Of a DNA stretch of 64,000 nucleotides, positions 1 through 11,773 are shown piece by piece. The notes beneath the pieces are model-generated. The model saw only the letters and a program-made list of their open reading frames with translations, did no database searches and was not told the DNA's origin. A program made the position numbers and the translations under genes. This stretch comes from Morinoia aosen. Lineage: Eukaryota > Arthropoda > Malacostraca > Amphipoda > Talitridae. The DNA lies in assembly GCA_030386875.1 (NCBI GenBank), contig CM059576.1, positions 68,013,581-68,077,580 of the forward strand, in the 5' to 3' direction. Each line of letters starts with the position of its first letter. Position 1 is the stretch's first letter.

Positions 1-520
1 ATCTCCACTCACAGCATGGGATTTTTAATTTATCTATGCTCCTGATAATCACAAAATGTACATACCAACTGTATTATGTTCAAACTTTGTTTCATTTTAT
101 GTATGGCTCAAGAAATTCTATTCAAACCAGAATTGGCTGTACAGACCATGTCAAAATAATGACTAGAGAAAAATATTTATATGCAATTTGGTTTTATTTT
201 TAAGCAAAATTTTTGCAATATTATGACCTATCAAAAATGAGGGGATGTGATATTTTTTCTAAATAAATCTCCCAGATGTAAATGACAAACAAGTTTATCC
301 ATCTTAATAGTACCGGTCATTAAAATATTGTTTGTATCCATATATAGTCATTAAGTGCCCTTAGCACTTTGACGGCAATTGGCAAAACTGAAGGTCAATA
401 TTCAACTCAAATTCAAAGTCAATATTAATAGGCAACTTTGAAACCGGCAATCATTAACTGAATCACACTCTCATCTAGCTTTAACTAAGTAATCATGAAA
501 ATTGAGTTTACAAGATTATA
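1..520. other. AT-rich non-coding stretch
   Basis: I see no supported gene, exon or repeat boundary here. The DNA is AT-rich with short poly-T runs and is intron-like. Confidence 0.4.
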
Positions 521-870
521 AGTAAGTTTAAGCCTTCCTCACTGGTACAAAAATGAGCGTATTGAAGAAGGACAAAAGCACTATTTAGTATGGAGATAAG
601 AGAATGAGGAATCTATGCAGATGGGGCATAGAAACAGCAAGTTGAGAAAGAAGTTGATGAAATAAGATAAAAGTTGAAGAAGAAAATAGTACATGCTGAA
701 AAACAGGACAGCAGGGATCCAAAAGAGGTGGTCCTTATCATAGCAAAAAATATTTCATTTCAACAAAAAGAAGGCCTACCTACCTGATTCTCACCTCGGG
801 CCCTCACATTGTCCCCATGGGAGAGCCAATTCCCATAGATACAATAGTTGTAGCCCCCTGAGGAGGAAAG
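521..870 (+). repeat. Dispersed ~350-bp repeat, copy A
   Basis: This stretch shares ordered blocks with 5346-5708 and 7631-7948. The blocks are AGTTTAAGCC at the left, a purine-rich centre with repeated AAGTTGA motifs, an AAGGCCTACCT block, and a right end carrying CCCATAGATA followed by ATAGTTGTA. Copy A and copy C (7631) are the most alike. No reading frame is conserved. It is probably an old non-autonomous transposable element of unknown class. I see no clear terminal inverted repeats or target duplication, so the ends are approximate. Confidence 0.5.
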
Positions 871-1309
871 TTGAGTTTGCTACTACTGACAAGTTAACAG
901 CATAATGAAAATCTTATAGGTGGCCACCAGCAGCACATGTTGCAGTCAGAGTGTTAAGAGTGTGACAGAGAGACAGACCAACCAAAAATGCAACAACTGT
1001 GCATACATCAGGAAACTGTACCAATTGTAATGACAGGGGAAATTATAAACAAAAAACATACAAATTTATTTATTTAAAGAGATACCCTGAGTTTTCTTAT
1101 ATATGGATAATTTATTTTCCTTTACTACCTTTAATATCATAAACAGCAGTTATACCCTCAAACCAGAGGGGAGATCTTCTACTTTAATACCATTTTAATT
1201 TATTTATTTCATTTTAGTTTATTTATTTTATTTTAGTTTAGAAAGGCTTAGTTTTCTACTTTAATATCAACAGTCTTCGTCTCACACCCAGACAAGAACT
1301 GAGCCTCAC
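871..1309. other. Non-coding stretch, probable intron
   Basis: AT-rich, with no supported gene. If the candidate exon at 1310-1421 is real, this is the beginning of its downstream intron. Confidence 0.3.
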
Positions 1310-1421
1310 CTTGCGTCATGTTCTCCACTGCAGCTTCTTGCTTTATGAAATCCTGCCTGCAGCACAGCCTCTCCACTTCAGCATCCGTCAGCTTGTGCAC
1401 CATAACCACTGCATGCTCCAT
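1310..1421 (-). CDS. Candidate first coding exon of an unrecognised host gene
   Basis: Seen: an ATG at 1421-1419 opens a 37-codon frame on the minus strand (begins MEHAVVMVHKLTDAEVERLC, then a basic/acidic helix-like segment). It ends at a good splice donor (AAG|GTGAGG, GT at 1309-1308). An in-frame TAA lies 9 bases before the ATG, so this ATG would be the true start, and possible acceptors (CCCAG, CTCAG) lie just upstream. Base composition is clearly less AT-rich than the surroundings, as expected of an exon. I do not recognise the protein. It could instead be a chance open stretch or part of an old repeat. The next exon would lie at lower coordinates and I could not find it. Confidence 0.35.
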
Positions 1422-2507
1422 GCTGGGTGCTTAAGTACCTGAGCAATGGGATGCTTGTTTGCCCTAATATTTGAGAAACCTGAAGTTACAAAATGAAAAA
1501 CTTTAAACATTACACTGTTCTTCCATCATTACAGAAAATAATAAGTGACCACACATTTCAATAATGCAATAGAACCATATATCAAGTGGATCAGACAATT
1601 TTAAATCATTTATTAAATGAATAGAGTAATATAATTTTTGTCTTTGTGTTTTAGGATGAACCACTCAATGCTTTTTTAGTGAAAAAAGTGTGCAGTCAAA
1701 ATAAATATTTAATTGAAGTGATACCTGTTTTTTAAATCCTTTGGTTTTTCAAATGAAACATGCACTATCAAATTACTATGTGAGTTAATTCTTTGGCTTT
1801 TCTATAGTCTGGTTGCTTTATAACAATTAGCTAGCACAAGATGAGTATATTTATTTTTGGGTCTCATATGACCAATCAATAATGAATAGTTAACAGAAAT
1901 CAAAGGTTCACGTCAACTTGAACATCAAGTTGTAGAAGTTACAGTCTTCATTAGTATCTCCCATTGGTGGGTCATCATCAAGACAGAAGTACTTGTCTAG
2001 GTTTAGTTTCAGAATGTTATCTGTCTGTTACAAGTTAAGGTTCACAAAATGGTAGCAATTACATATCGTTAGTAACTATGCCATGAGGAATAGTAAGTTA
2101 AGATGGATAAAATCATTCTGTCATAATCAAAACTAGACCTTGCGAGCTGGCGTAGTAAATTCAAACGTAAAAACAATCAAGGAACAATGATACACAAAAA
2201 ACGTCGATTCACATATGCTCGTGAACATTTTAGTTCAACTATGATTATTTCTAAAATAAAAACGAAATTCCAAGAGGTGATATTTTTTTTCTTGCCATAA
2301 TATACAATACATACTCATAGAGTGTTTGTAAACTCATTGTACAAACTTCAGCAGTGGGTAGAAAAATTGAAAATAACTTTTGATGAACAAAATGTCTGGA
2401 AAACTATCATTTACATGCAACCAAATGAGAAGTTTCACAACCTCTGCATCTGGCAACATTTGTTTACATGTGTGGTCCATAGTGTGAGTAGTTGAATACT
2501 ATGAATT
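1422..2507. other. AT-rich non-coding stretch
   Basis: No supported gene or repeat. The stretch is intron-like. Confidence 0.35.
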
Positions 2508-3565
2508 GCTACCCAAATTCCAAAAAAGTAGATATGCAAATGGCATATGGTAAGGCAAATGGCAATGCAAAATTGACAGCTAGACTGTATTCAAGGCAGT
2601 TTCCCAACTGTCATGTAAATGATCATTGACTCTTCACAAGGTTGCATCAACATCTGCAAGCCGCCTGTAATTCTGAGGTGAACACAAAGAAGCCAATGGT
2701 CAAAAGCTAGGGCAAAAATCCACTGAGGATGAAGATTGGATACTACAGCATTTTGTAAGAAACCAACATACTAGCACTTGAGCTGCTGCACGCAATCTTG
2801 GAATACATTGCTACTTTGAAGCATGGAACGTACTCCATGCTGACAGCCTTTATCCCTACCATGTTATACGAATACAAGAACTGCTTCCAATTGACTCTCA
2901 GCAACGTGAATGATCTGCACACTAGTTCATAAATAGAAATACTGCAGGTAATGAATTTTCAAAGCCTGTACTCTCCACTGATGAAACAGCTTTTACGCAT
3001 GGTAGTGTGTTTAACACACATAATTTACACTTGTTGCAACCTGACAACTTCTTGCTTAGCATCAGCACAATCACCAAGCACATTTTATTGTGAATGTAAG
3101 GGCAGGAATTATTGGCAACCATTTATTTGGGCCATATGTGCTTCCAGCATGTTTAATGGGGAAAAACTATAAAGTATTTCTCATGGAGTTATTACCTGAC
3201 TTAGAAAATGCACTTTCAGACGTACAATGCAACAAGTGGTTTCTACCACATGTCACTAAGAATGTGCATCAATAACTTCACTGTACCTTTCTGAACAGAT
3301 GAATAGGAAACTTTGGACCCATACCATGGCCAGCGTGGTCACTAGATTTAACACCTTTGGACTTCTACCTTTGGGGTCACCTGAACAGTTTAGTTTCTGA
3401 ATAGCCAGTGGAGACAGATGGATCTGATTGGAAGGATAGTAGAGGCTCCAAAACGCTTTACAGATGATCTATGAGTGTTTAATCGTGTCTAAGAATCACT
3501 ACTGCATCGGTACAGAATCTGCATTGTAGCAGAAGATGGTCAAGTTAAGTATCTATTGTAAGGTA
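2508..3565 (+). pseudogene. Decayed Tc1/mariner-superfamily transposase of the DUF4817 type
   Basis: Piecewise translation in shifting frames matches the insect DUF4817/DDE transposase layout in order. It has an N-terminal stretch (KVDMQMAYGKANGNA, then YSRQFPNCHVNDH), a second helix-turn-helix-like part near 2775-2830, a first catalytic Asp in STDETAFT (about 2980), IIGNHLFGPYVLPA (about 3105), and a third catalytic Asp in LTPLDFYLWG (about 3350). The C-terminal IVAEDGQVKYLL block ends near 3560. The segment that should hold the second catalytic Asp (usually HDGAPAHF) is missing after the WF..HVTKNVHQ piece, and there are several stops and indels. The enzyme would have cut and pasted its own element. 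This copy is dead. I could not define its terminal inverted repeats. Confidence 0.72.
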
Positions 3566-5345
3566 CACCCATTCATGAGGTTATGTTGTGGTGGGTTCCG
3601 GCTGTGGATAAACATGATTTGATATCTTGTAGATGATAGCCTTCCAGACTTTTTGTCATTCATAAGAAAGTTGTTATTTTCAGCTTTTCTACTCTTTGCT
3701 CTCTACCCAAAGTTTATACCATGAGTTTACAAACTACTTTATATTTACGTGTATAAGGTCATGTAAATAAGAGTCATTACAAAAATTAAAGACACCCTGC
3801 AATTTTATGTAATTTTCCTACAAAAAATTAGTAGATAAAATTTCAAAACAAATTTAAATATTCTAGATGTTGCTACCATAAACTGAACATTCTTTAACTT
3901 GTGGATCTTGAGTATTTCTGATAGTGTTAGAAGTTTCAATTCTTTACTTCATGCCTCTTTCTGGCCGCAACACAACTGTATAATCCACAACATGCACAAA
4001 AAATGATCAAACATAGCAGAAAAAATCACAGATGCTGAATACTTGAGTATTGGTTTGTTTGAAACTTCATTACCATTGCATAAATGTTTTCAGAGAGGAA
4101 AGACAAGAGATCACACAGTATAAACTAATGAAAATGTGTCGCAAGGATCATAGTGTGTTCTTACACAAGCTACCTTATGCATTCAAACAGAAACTTTTGA
4201 GGATTTAAAAGCAAAAAGTAATAAAGAGGTATGGAAACCCAGAGAAGATAAGTGGGTACTGCACAAAACATAGAAAACACACAGGCCTATTCAAAGGTGA
4301 GACAGCTCAACAGCTGGAGGAAATTTCTCATTTAGCTCAGGCTCACTAGATGAACAGTAGCCTCATGACTACTAGGGACTTCTCAAGCTAAACCTTGTAT
4401 TCTCTAGACGTCTTTCAAAATGATGCTAAATTAATATATCAAAAAGGTAGTTTATATAAAAAAATTATAGCTGTGAGGGCAAGTGTTTGTGAAGCTGTAG
4501 TGATAAATGACTGATGTACATTTAATTAAAAAGAACAAGATCTTGAATAGTTTGTTTTATTTTCAACTTTTGAAATAGCCACCACAAGATTCAAAACATA
4601 CACTAACACAAAAAAAAAATTTGCAAGAATTTCTTGTGCTGAGTTGAGAAATGGATGGGCGTAATGACTCTTCAAATGTACAAGTAAATCATGAAAAGAA
4701 TTTTGAGAAACACATATCACAACCTGATGAATTGTCTCAATAAAATGGAACTACAGCCCACATTGTATATGAAACCATGGATTAGTTGGAGAGCTGATTT
4801 CCTCAATGACTAATTTCATATAGATCAAATTTTCATAAGGTAAGAAGATTACCTGATTTGAGTCTTTTTTAAATTTCATTTTTGACTTGGTAACAGGAAG
4901 GGTATTTTGTACTGCACATTGCTCCACTGAAAAACAATGCCATGGAAATCATTTAATTTATTTATGATAATACTATGAAGGCTGTTGTAGCACAAATTAT
5001 TTTCATATTGGTGAATGTCTTGAGACTGGTGGTGGTTGTTTTGAAAGCAAAAACCAATTAAAAAGTTAGATTTCAGTCCTCCCTTTGAAATAAATTTCAT
5101 TCAAACTTTTCATAACAATTTAAAAATTGGAAGCATTTTCAAACAGGCTACACTATTAACAGACACCTTGTTATCACAAAGGCCAATCTCCTCCAAGCAA
5201 GAATCAGATTCACCCCTATAGTCAAGCCATCTACAGATCAAATTATAAATTAGTTGAAGCCTCCCTAACCCCAACAAAAGAGAGCCAAAAGGAGAAATTA
5301 AGAAGGCCCTGCATAGTATAGAATTGAAGTGTTATACTAGATATG
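3566..5345. other. AT-rich non-coding stretch
   Basis: No gene supported. Near 5240-5300 there is a short piece resembling the left end of the dispersed repeat (GAAGCCTCCCTAACC), possibly a further fragment of that family. Confidence 0.3.
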
Positions 5346-5708
5346 TTAGTTTAAGCCTTCCTTTGTCCTAGAGAGGTGTTTTAATGGGAAGAAAGTTGGA
5401 GGCAGAGTTCAGTTTGGAGTTGAGGCAACAAGGAGTCTACACACAAGGTCTGCGGTCACATAGGGTCCCCTGCATACAAGAACAGCAAGTAGAGAGCAGA
5501 GTTTAAGGAACAATATTAAAGTTGAAGAAGAAAATTATGGATATTGAGAAAAAGAGCAGTAACTGAAAAAAGGTAACCTGTCTCCAAATGAAATTTTTCT
5601 ATTTTAATAAAAAGAACACCTTCCTAACTTTAAGCCTGGGATCTGAAAATTCCTGCAGGGAACAGTAATTACCATAGACACAGAAGTTGTATCCTCCTGA
5701 GAGGACAA
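5346..5708 (+). repeat. Dispersed ~350-bp repeat, copy B (diverged)
   Basis: It shares AGTTTAAGCCTTCCT at the left, GTTGAAGAAGAAAAT in the middle and CATAGACACAGAAGTTGTA near the right end with copies at 521-870 and 7631-7948. The centre differs by substitutions and indels, making this the most divergent of the three. No coding potential is conserved. Confidence 0.4.
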
Positions 5709-6850
5709 TGGCTTTCAATTTCTTTACTCTATTACATAATAGATCTTTTAGGATTCCCTTCCACAGCAGGGCCCAACAGCACTATGTGGATTTACTCTTG
5801 CAGTTATAAGACATTTCAAAGATTCCAGACCTGAAGAACTGATACAATTATCCATACTATTTACCAAACCAGGGTCACTCCTGCAGGTCATGAACCTCCA
5901 GCCATATTCATCATGACAATCACAGTCAGGCACTCACAATCACTATCAACACGCCTCCAACTGTTGGTCCTCTTCTGAATTGATGGTGCAATGGACATTC
6001 AACTCCATTCATTAATCTAGTTTTTTACTAACCTTTAATATTCCTTCCCTGTGTTTCTGATTTCATTGCTTCCTTTACCAACAATGCCTTTTAAATTACC
6101 CCTCATGGCCAAACCCCTTCAACACACAGCAGTTCACACTTTTTGCCTTCCTTCTCGCATTCGTCACACTGCTCACCTTATTGATTTACCTATCTCACAA
6201 AGTCACTCCAGCCATACATCTCAGACACTCCATCTGAAGTACATGCCACTGACTTCTATCAGCCACTTTTGAGCCTCACATTTCATATCCATCCAGCACA
6301 TAAACTTGAAACTCTCATACTGTTAGGAGAACACTTAAATGTCTGCCTCCTCAATACATAAATACTAAAGGATCCAGAAGTTCAGTATAGCACCAAATAC
6401 ACAGACTATCATTTAAGAACACTGGCAGCAAACCTTATGAATGAGCAAAATATTACATAAAGTTAAGGAAAACTACAAAATTGTGATATGGATAACTTGT
6501 TAGCAATTTCAAAGGCTGCACAAGAGAAGACTCATGAACATTTATCATCACTAGAAATCATAGCACAAAATTAAATTGACTATTTACTGTTAAAAAAATT
6601 TATGGTAGCCAAACAAAAAAAAAATAAAATTTAATTAAAATTACATAAATAACATTAAAGAAGTGAGACGAACTAAAAGGTCTTAAATTAAGTTACACAT
6701 GCAATCAAATCTTCAACATAGTTATCTAAAACTGAAGACAATTCAAAACTTAACACAACTTAAACTATAGGAACAAATAACTAAAAAATCAAAGAGTCAT
6801 AGGATTTGAGGAGAGGCATCAAAGAAGTAGAGCAGGCCATGAAGGCTCAC
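5709..6850. other. Non-coding stretch
   Basis: No supported gene. Small open frames here (for example 5748-5933 on the minus strand and 6051-6272 on the plus strand) match nothing I recognise and lack splice or codon evidence. Confidence 0.3.
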
Positions 6851-6942
6851 CTGTCAAACTCCAGAAGTCAATCAGTGGCCCCAACACTGCCAGGCACTCC
6901 AGCCAGCACCAACTTGCTGGTCTCCACCTGACCCTTGTTGCT
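6851..6942 (-). other. Candidate internal or 5'-UTR exon of a host gene
   Basis: On the minus strand a 92-base, GC-richer block is bounded by an acceptor with a pyrimidine-rich run (TTTACCTTCAG, ending 6943) and a consensus donor (GACAG|GTGAGC, GT at 6850-6849). One frame is fully open (residues such as WCWLECLAVLGPLIDFW). The frame starting at the first base has a stop near its end. If it is joined to the ATG exon at 1310-1421 it would more simply be a 5'-UTR exon. No family is recognised, and the pair could be coincidental splice-like motifs. Confidence 0.28.
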
Positions 6943-7630
6943 CTGAAGGTAAACAAGGACAAACAATCATAACCATCAAGGTTGCAGTATGGCATCAACT
7001 CATCCTACTATACAATTACAATAGCTATACAAGTGTACACACATAAATGTTCTTCTAAATTGAAAAAAAATTGATCTTGACTATATTTCAATATTCAACA
7101 TTATCACAACAAATAGTTCAATCCTGCAATACATAACATAAGAACTATAGTAATTAAAGACTGACATCATACGCATCTTCAAATAAAAGATAAATGACTT
7201 ACCTAATGTGAGTCCCAATCACACAGGATATTCCTTTTACAGGAAGGCAGGTTTTAATAAGTTTTTCAAGTATTATATTTAATAATTAAATTTATATTAT
7301 AAAGTCCTTTTTTCTCTACTGTAAAAGGAAGCTAAAAAAATTAAGAAGCATTCAGTAAACAAACAAAACTGAATACAATAGAATGAAATTGAAGTACAAA
7401 GGAGAATAAATTACATTTAACCAATGAAACAACAAAATGCCTTATTTCCTTACAGTACAATTTTTATAGCACTTATGGCCAGGTAACTTTTCCTTACAAA
7501 CTTTCCCATGCTTGTTACTATCTTCTAGTTTTCACCTTATCTAAATTCATTATTAGCAGCTCCAAGCACTCCCAAATACCAGTAACAACTTTGATAAACA
7601 ATTTTTGTCTTAATGCTAATAATGATTAAA
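6943..7630. other. AT-rich non-coding stretch
   Basis: Nothing supported. Many A and T runs. Confidence 0.3.
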
Positions 7631-7948
7631 AATAAGTTTAAGCCTCCCTAACCGCTACAAAAAAAGAGTATCGAAGAAAGGAAGGACAAAGGCACCATTT
7701 AGTATGGAAATCAGTGAATGAGGAATTTATGTAGAAGGGGCATAGAAACTGCACGTTGAAAAAGAAGTTGATGCAGTTGAGAAGTTGATGAAATTATGAA
7801 AAAAGTTGATGAGAAAGAAGTTGATGATACAACATTTTATTTCAACAAGAAGAAGGCCTACCTAACTCTCAGCTTAGGCTCTCACACATTCTCCCGCTGG
7901 GAATGCTAATTCCCATAGATAAAATAGTTGTATTCCCCCCCAGGGGTC
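7631..7948 (+). repeat. Dispersed ~350-bp repeat, copy C
   Basis: The best match is to copy A at 521-870. Shared blocks include AAGTTTAAGCCTCCC, TTAGTATGGA, GTGAATGAGGAAT, AAGAAGTTGATG, AAGAAGGCCTACCTA and AATTCCCATAGATA followed by ATAGTTGTA. The centre has a small local duplication of AGTTGATGA. It is non-coding and of unknown class. Confidence 0.5.
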
Positions 7949-10085
7949 TTAATTCTAATTAACAACCACCTGTAGTCTTTCCATAAAAGACCCTTGGAAA
8001 CACTTTCATCAGTCTACAGATTTTCTTCATCTTAGCTAATAATGCTAAAATATCAGCACAGAGTAGCTGCAATGTATTGATGACTGTGCTCTGAGCAGCC
8101 AACATTTCCAACACCACAAAATTTGGTCTGGATGCATATTTAACACACATAACATTATATACCACAGATGCAAACTCATGAGCAATTTCAACCATTCACT
8201 CATTATACTTTTAGTTCTCACATATGCTCTGCTATCAATATATGTCTTGGGCACCTTGCTCTTTACACCAGACACTCAAATCACTTCAAACAACACTCCC
8301 TGATCAACTGTATCATTCACTTCATTTGCTTCACAGCTAAAATCAGATCCATACATTCTCTTTGTGCCAAAAACTGAACATCTTGTCTCCTATTGCACTT
8401 TCTGTTTCCTCTTTTATAAGATTCAATAACACTCTGCCATACAGGTTACCAACCATGTTTAATATTCTAGTACTTTATGAATTTGAGCCCTCATACCTAC
8501 CCCCTTATTTTTATACAATTGAATCACAACATGCATTCCTCAAATCTATCACCAATGCACCAACAACAAAATTCAGCAACTATAACAATCAATGTTACAC
8601 ATCATTTCATTGAATGCTCAGATGCCACTCTGTATAATTCAAGTGCTTTAACCTAGAGTGCTTTTTCCAGGGTAGACTCCAACTTCTACTCTCTTGACCA
8701 TTCATCTTTGGATTAATTACATTATTTTATTTGCACTGGCGTACTCCTGCTTTTTTGTAGTTTAATCTGAGAAAAATAAAATTGTTTCAAATGATGCTAT
8801 CTTATTTTGTCAGCATAAATCTGACAACACTAAAACTTACAGCAAAAAAAAATATTCTTTTTGGCCAACATAATCAGTCTATTAAGACATTCAAGTTCAA
8901 AGATTTCTCTGAAAATCACTTACTAACGAATAGTGCTCATGATCTATCAAAAAGCAACATCTAAAAGTTTAAATGAGTGCTGCACAAAAATTTTAATTGG
9001 TACTAAAATGTCATTAAATTATGTTACTTATTAAATTATTGTGTTCAAGTGATGAACATGTGATGACTGTGATCATTTTTTAATTCTTCCCTCTAAACCT
9101 TACGCATGCCTAAATGAAACTACTATATTCATCTTGATGATACTCTCAACTCAAATATGCTTCATATGGTAAGGTAATGGAACTTTTTTCAATAATATGC
9201 TAATGAAGTGTTATGACTTGTACCAGATGGAAAAACTTTCCAGCAACACAACATCAATGATTACAGATTTCTCTATTTATATCACAAATTCCAACACATG
9301 CAGACCCCAGTTGAAATTAATAAAGAAGCAAAGTATGTACTGAATTTGTACATGTTTAGAAATTGTCTGATATCTGCAACGGCTAACATTTTGGGACATT
9401 TTTTGTCGTAGCAGTAGGGAACAAAAACTAAAGTCTCTACATATATTGGTCATTCTAGTATTAAAATGTTGTACAGATAAGTTTTCATCATAACTATCAG
9501 GAAGTGGGCTAATTTAAAGTTTACCGATTGAAAGAATGCTCTTCTATTTTTTTCACCTGTTTTCCATAGGCAGCAAAGAAACTACACTTCTTTCAACAAA
9601 TACCGGCTGTGCCAAGATAGTGTCAAACCTGGACTTTTCTGGTCTAATTCACAATGCATAATCCTAGTGCTACAGAGAAGAAGAAATCATTTCACATAAC
9701 ACATTTACAACACAAGTGTTGCACCTAACTAAACTATCAATCAAAACCCTATGAATATGAGTAAAAATTTGACTCATCATAAAATTTCACACATATGAGT
9801 TGATGAAATTAATCATAAGAATTAGAATCTCACAGTTGTTAGTTCTCAAGAACCTGAGTCATTAACACATTCCCTGCAAAGGGACCCACCGGTGGTCAAT
9901 TAGGTGATTTTCATGGTGCTGGTGGCCCACCTGCAGTTACTAACTCATTTTTTATAAATACTTAATGAAAACTAAATGAAGCCCCAATCCAGGTAATGTT
10001 TGCTATTTTCAAAGTTGGTTACCACAATTGACTTTAAATTGGACATGAATATTGAACTTAAGTTTAACCCATCTGAGTTAACATG
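7949..10085. other. AT-rich non-coding stretch
   Basis: No supported gene. Short open frames between 7959 and 8964 are chance frames in AT-rich DNA. Near 9896 there is a 10-bp palindrome CCACCGGTGG. Confidence 0.3.
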
Positions 10086-10917
10086 TTAACCCGCGCACGG
10101 TCGCGCATCCCTCAGAGAAGTAGTCAATTTACCCGCGTTACTCTGCCGTTCCCTGTTCACTTACCGTAATAGGCAGAGATGTAAAAATATGAAGTAATGA
10201 GTAAAAAATGTTGCTTTACACTTTGATGTTGTCAGATTTTTGATAACTTGAACCGTTTCTTTGTAATATGGAGTCAAACTCCGTCGATTTTTGCACAACA
10301 TTGCTTCAAAGAGATCAATGGCCATTTTTGTGTTTTGGAAACAATGTAATGTTTTTCACTGCTATTTTATGCAGAAAATCCTTCCAAACCTGCTGATGTT
10401 TTTATTTTTCCTCTACAACAATTAGAAAAAAAGTTATGACCATTCATGTCTACTAGGTGTTATCCATTCTTCGTTTTAGTTCCTACATAAATGCATGTTT
10501 GCATGTCTGGTTATATTACTGTAAGTATAGTGTTTCGAAACTTGTAATTTTCACACAATATGAATAAAATACTGCTCTACACGCTACTGACTTCAGATTT
10601 GTCTTATTTGCCATTTTTACGAAATAAGGCGAAATAAGGCCCTGAGTAGTTTCGCTGGTAACTGAGGCTGCCACTGACTGTTCGCACGCACACCCTCTCA
10701 CGGTCGCCTCATTTACCACACTGACTGTGCTTACCCCTCCCAACTTCCAAGTGGTTGGAGCTCTGCCTTAACCCCCACAATGTGGGGGTTTCTGGCTCCA
10801 GCTGTGTAGCACTCGCTGAGACGATCATTTTGGTGTATAACAACTTGGGGTTATGCCTTACGTCTGGCAACCAGTGAGCCTGGTAAATGAGGCGACCAGT
10901 TACAGTGCGCGGGTTAA
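10086..10917. mobile_element. piggyBac-like MITE with TTAA target duplication
   Basis: An 824-bp body (10090-10913) begins CCCGCGCAC and ends GTGCGCGGG. These are perfect 9-bp terminal inverted repeats that extend imperfectly, and the body is flanked on both sides by TTAA (10086-10089 and 10914-10917). Ends of the CC..GG type with a TTAA duplication are the hallmark of the piggyBac superfamily. The interior has subterminal inverted copies of GGTCGCCTCATTTACCA (about 10700 and, inverted, about 10880-10897) and a hairpin at about 10755-10802 with arms AACCCCCAC/GTGGGGGTT and TGGAGC/GCTCCA. No transposase frame is present, so it would depend on an enzyme from elsewhere. Confidence 0.72.
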
Positions 10918-11133
10918 GAACCAGCCCTTTATGGGAAGGTGTCGGCAGTTCGAATTCCAGTGCAGGGCGGTGATTTTATCATGTTTGGAAAACGGAGAAC
11001 TGTCGTAATTCCCCACTCTACCCAGGTGTTAGAAATGTGTACCAACTCAATCTGTGGTAACGGGATATTAGTTATAGAGCATTTGAGAAACCAATGAACA
11101 AAATGATATGGGTCATGTTTAATTGACTAGCAT
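10918..11133 (+). repeat. Decayed tRNA-derived SINE, copy 1
   Basis: The body matches the SINEs at 39136, 46994 and 50622. A B-box-like CAGTTCGAATTCC lies at about 10948, followed by CCCCACTCTACCCAGGTGT, then AAATGTGTACC, GTTATAGAGCATTTGA and a 3' block ATGATATGGGTCATG. It starts immediately at the right TTAA of the piggyBac-like MITE. The intact family (50622 copy) has GTTAAGGG at this place in its A-box region, so the MITE may have landed in the SINE head. The 5' remnant left of 10086 is too diverged to confirm. It would have been transcribed by RNA polymerase III and copied by a LINE. Confidence 0.6.
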
Positions 11134-11539
11134 AAATCTTTCATTTCTTTTATTGAAAACTTTTGACTTGCGTGTGATGAGAATCCTATAATGCAAAGTA
11201 GACGGATGAACAGGAATCTAGAACTAAAAATTTATTGCTACCCTGACTTGCACACAAGGACCATCTGAACAATGCAGTCTAATACACAAATTTTAAGAAT
11301 AAAAAGTACTTAAAAGACTAAAACTGACCAGGATGCTCTGTAATTCTCAAGTCCAGAGCTTGACGTGCACACAACTAAACTAAATTGAAAACTAAAATTG
11401 AAAAACATGTAGCCCACTTGAAGCTAACAATAAGCTTAACATCTACCATATAGACCATAAAGTAAATCAACTTCAAATGTTAATAACCTTACAGTGAATG
11501 AAGATAATTTAATTCTGTTTGTATTATATTTGAAAAAAA
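11134..11539. other. AT-rich non-coding stretch
   Basis: Nothing supported. Confidence 0.3.
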
Positions 11540-11773
11540 AACGTTAGTTAAATGTTAAGCAGAAGCTACTAATCAATTTTTGAAATTTTGTTGCCTGTAT
11601 CATGGTAATTAGATCAAAATAAACAACTTTTCTTCTATGCACTTTACTTCTAATACTCATTTGCCCCAGAGAGTGATGATGAAAAGATGTTTATTTTGAT
11701 GTTTTTACCATGATACAGGCAACAAAAATTCTAAAATTTATTAGTAGCTCTGCCTTAACATTAACCAAATGTT
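11540..11773. mobile_element. Foldback MITE with ~97-bp inverted arms
   Basis: The left arm (about 11540-11637) and right arm (about 11676-11773) are inverted copies with roughly nine in ten bases matching. They share TTGCCTGTATCATGGTAA on the left against TTACCATGATACAGGCAA on the right, then TCAAAATAAACA, and outward GCTACTAAT and TTAACATT blocks. Only about 40 bp separate the arms, so a transcript would fold into a long hairpin. There is no coding capacity. The element class is unknown and I cannot see an unambiguous target duplication. Confidence 0.7.

Noticed and set aside
9873-10089. Second piggyBac-type element starting at TTAACACATTCCC near 9874
   Set aside because: The proposed right end (TTAACATGTTAA region) does not form a convincing inverted repeat with it.
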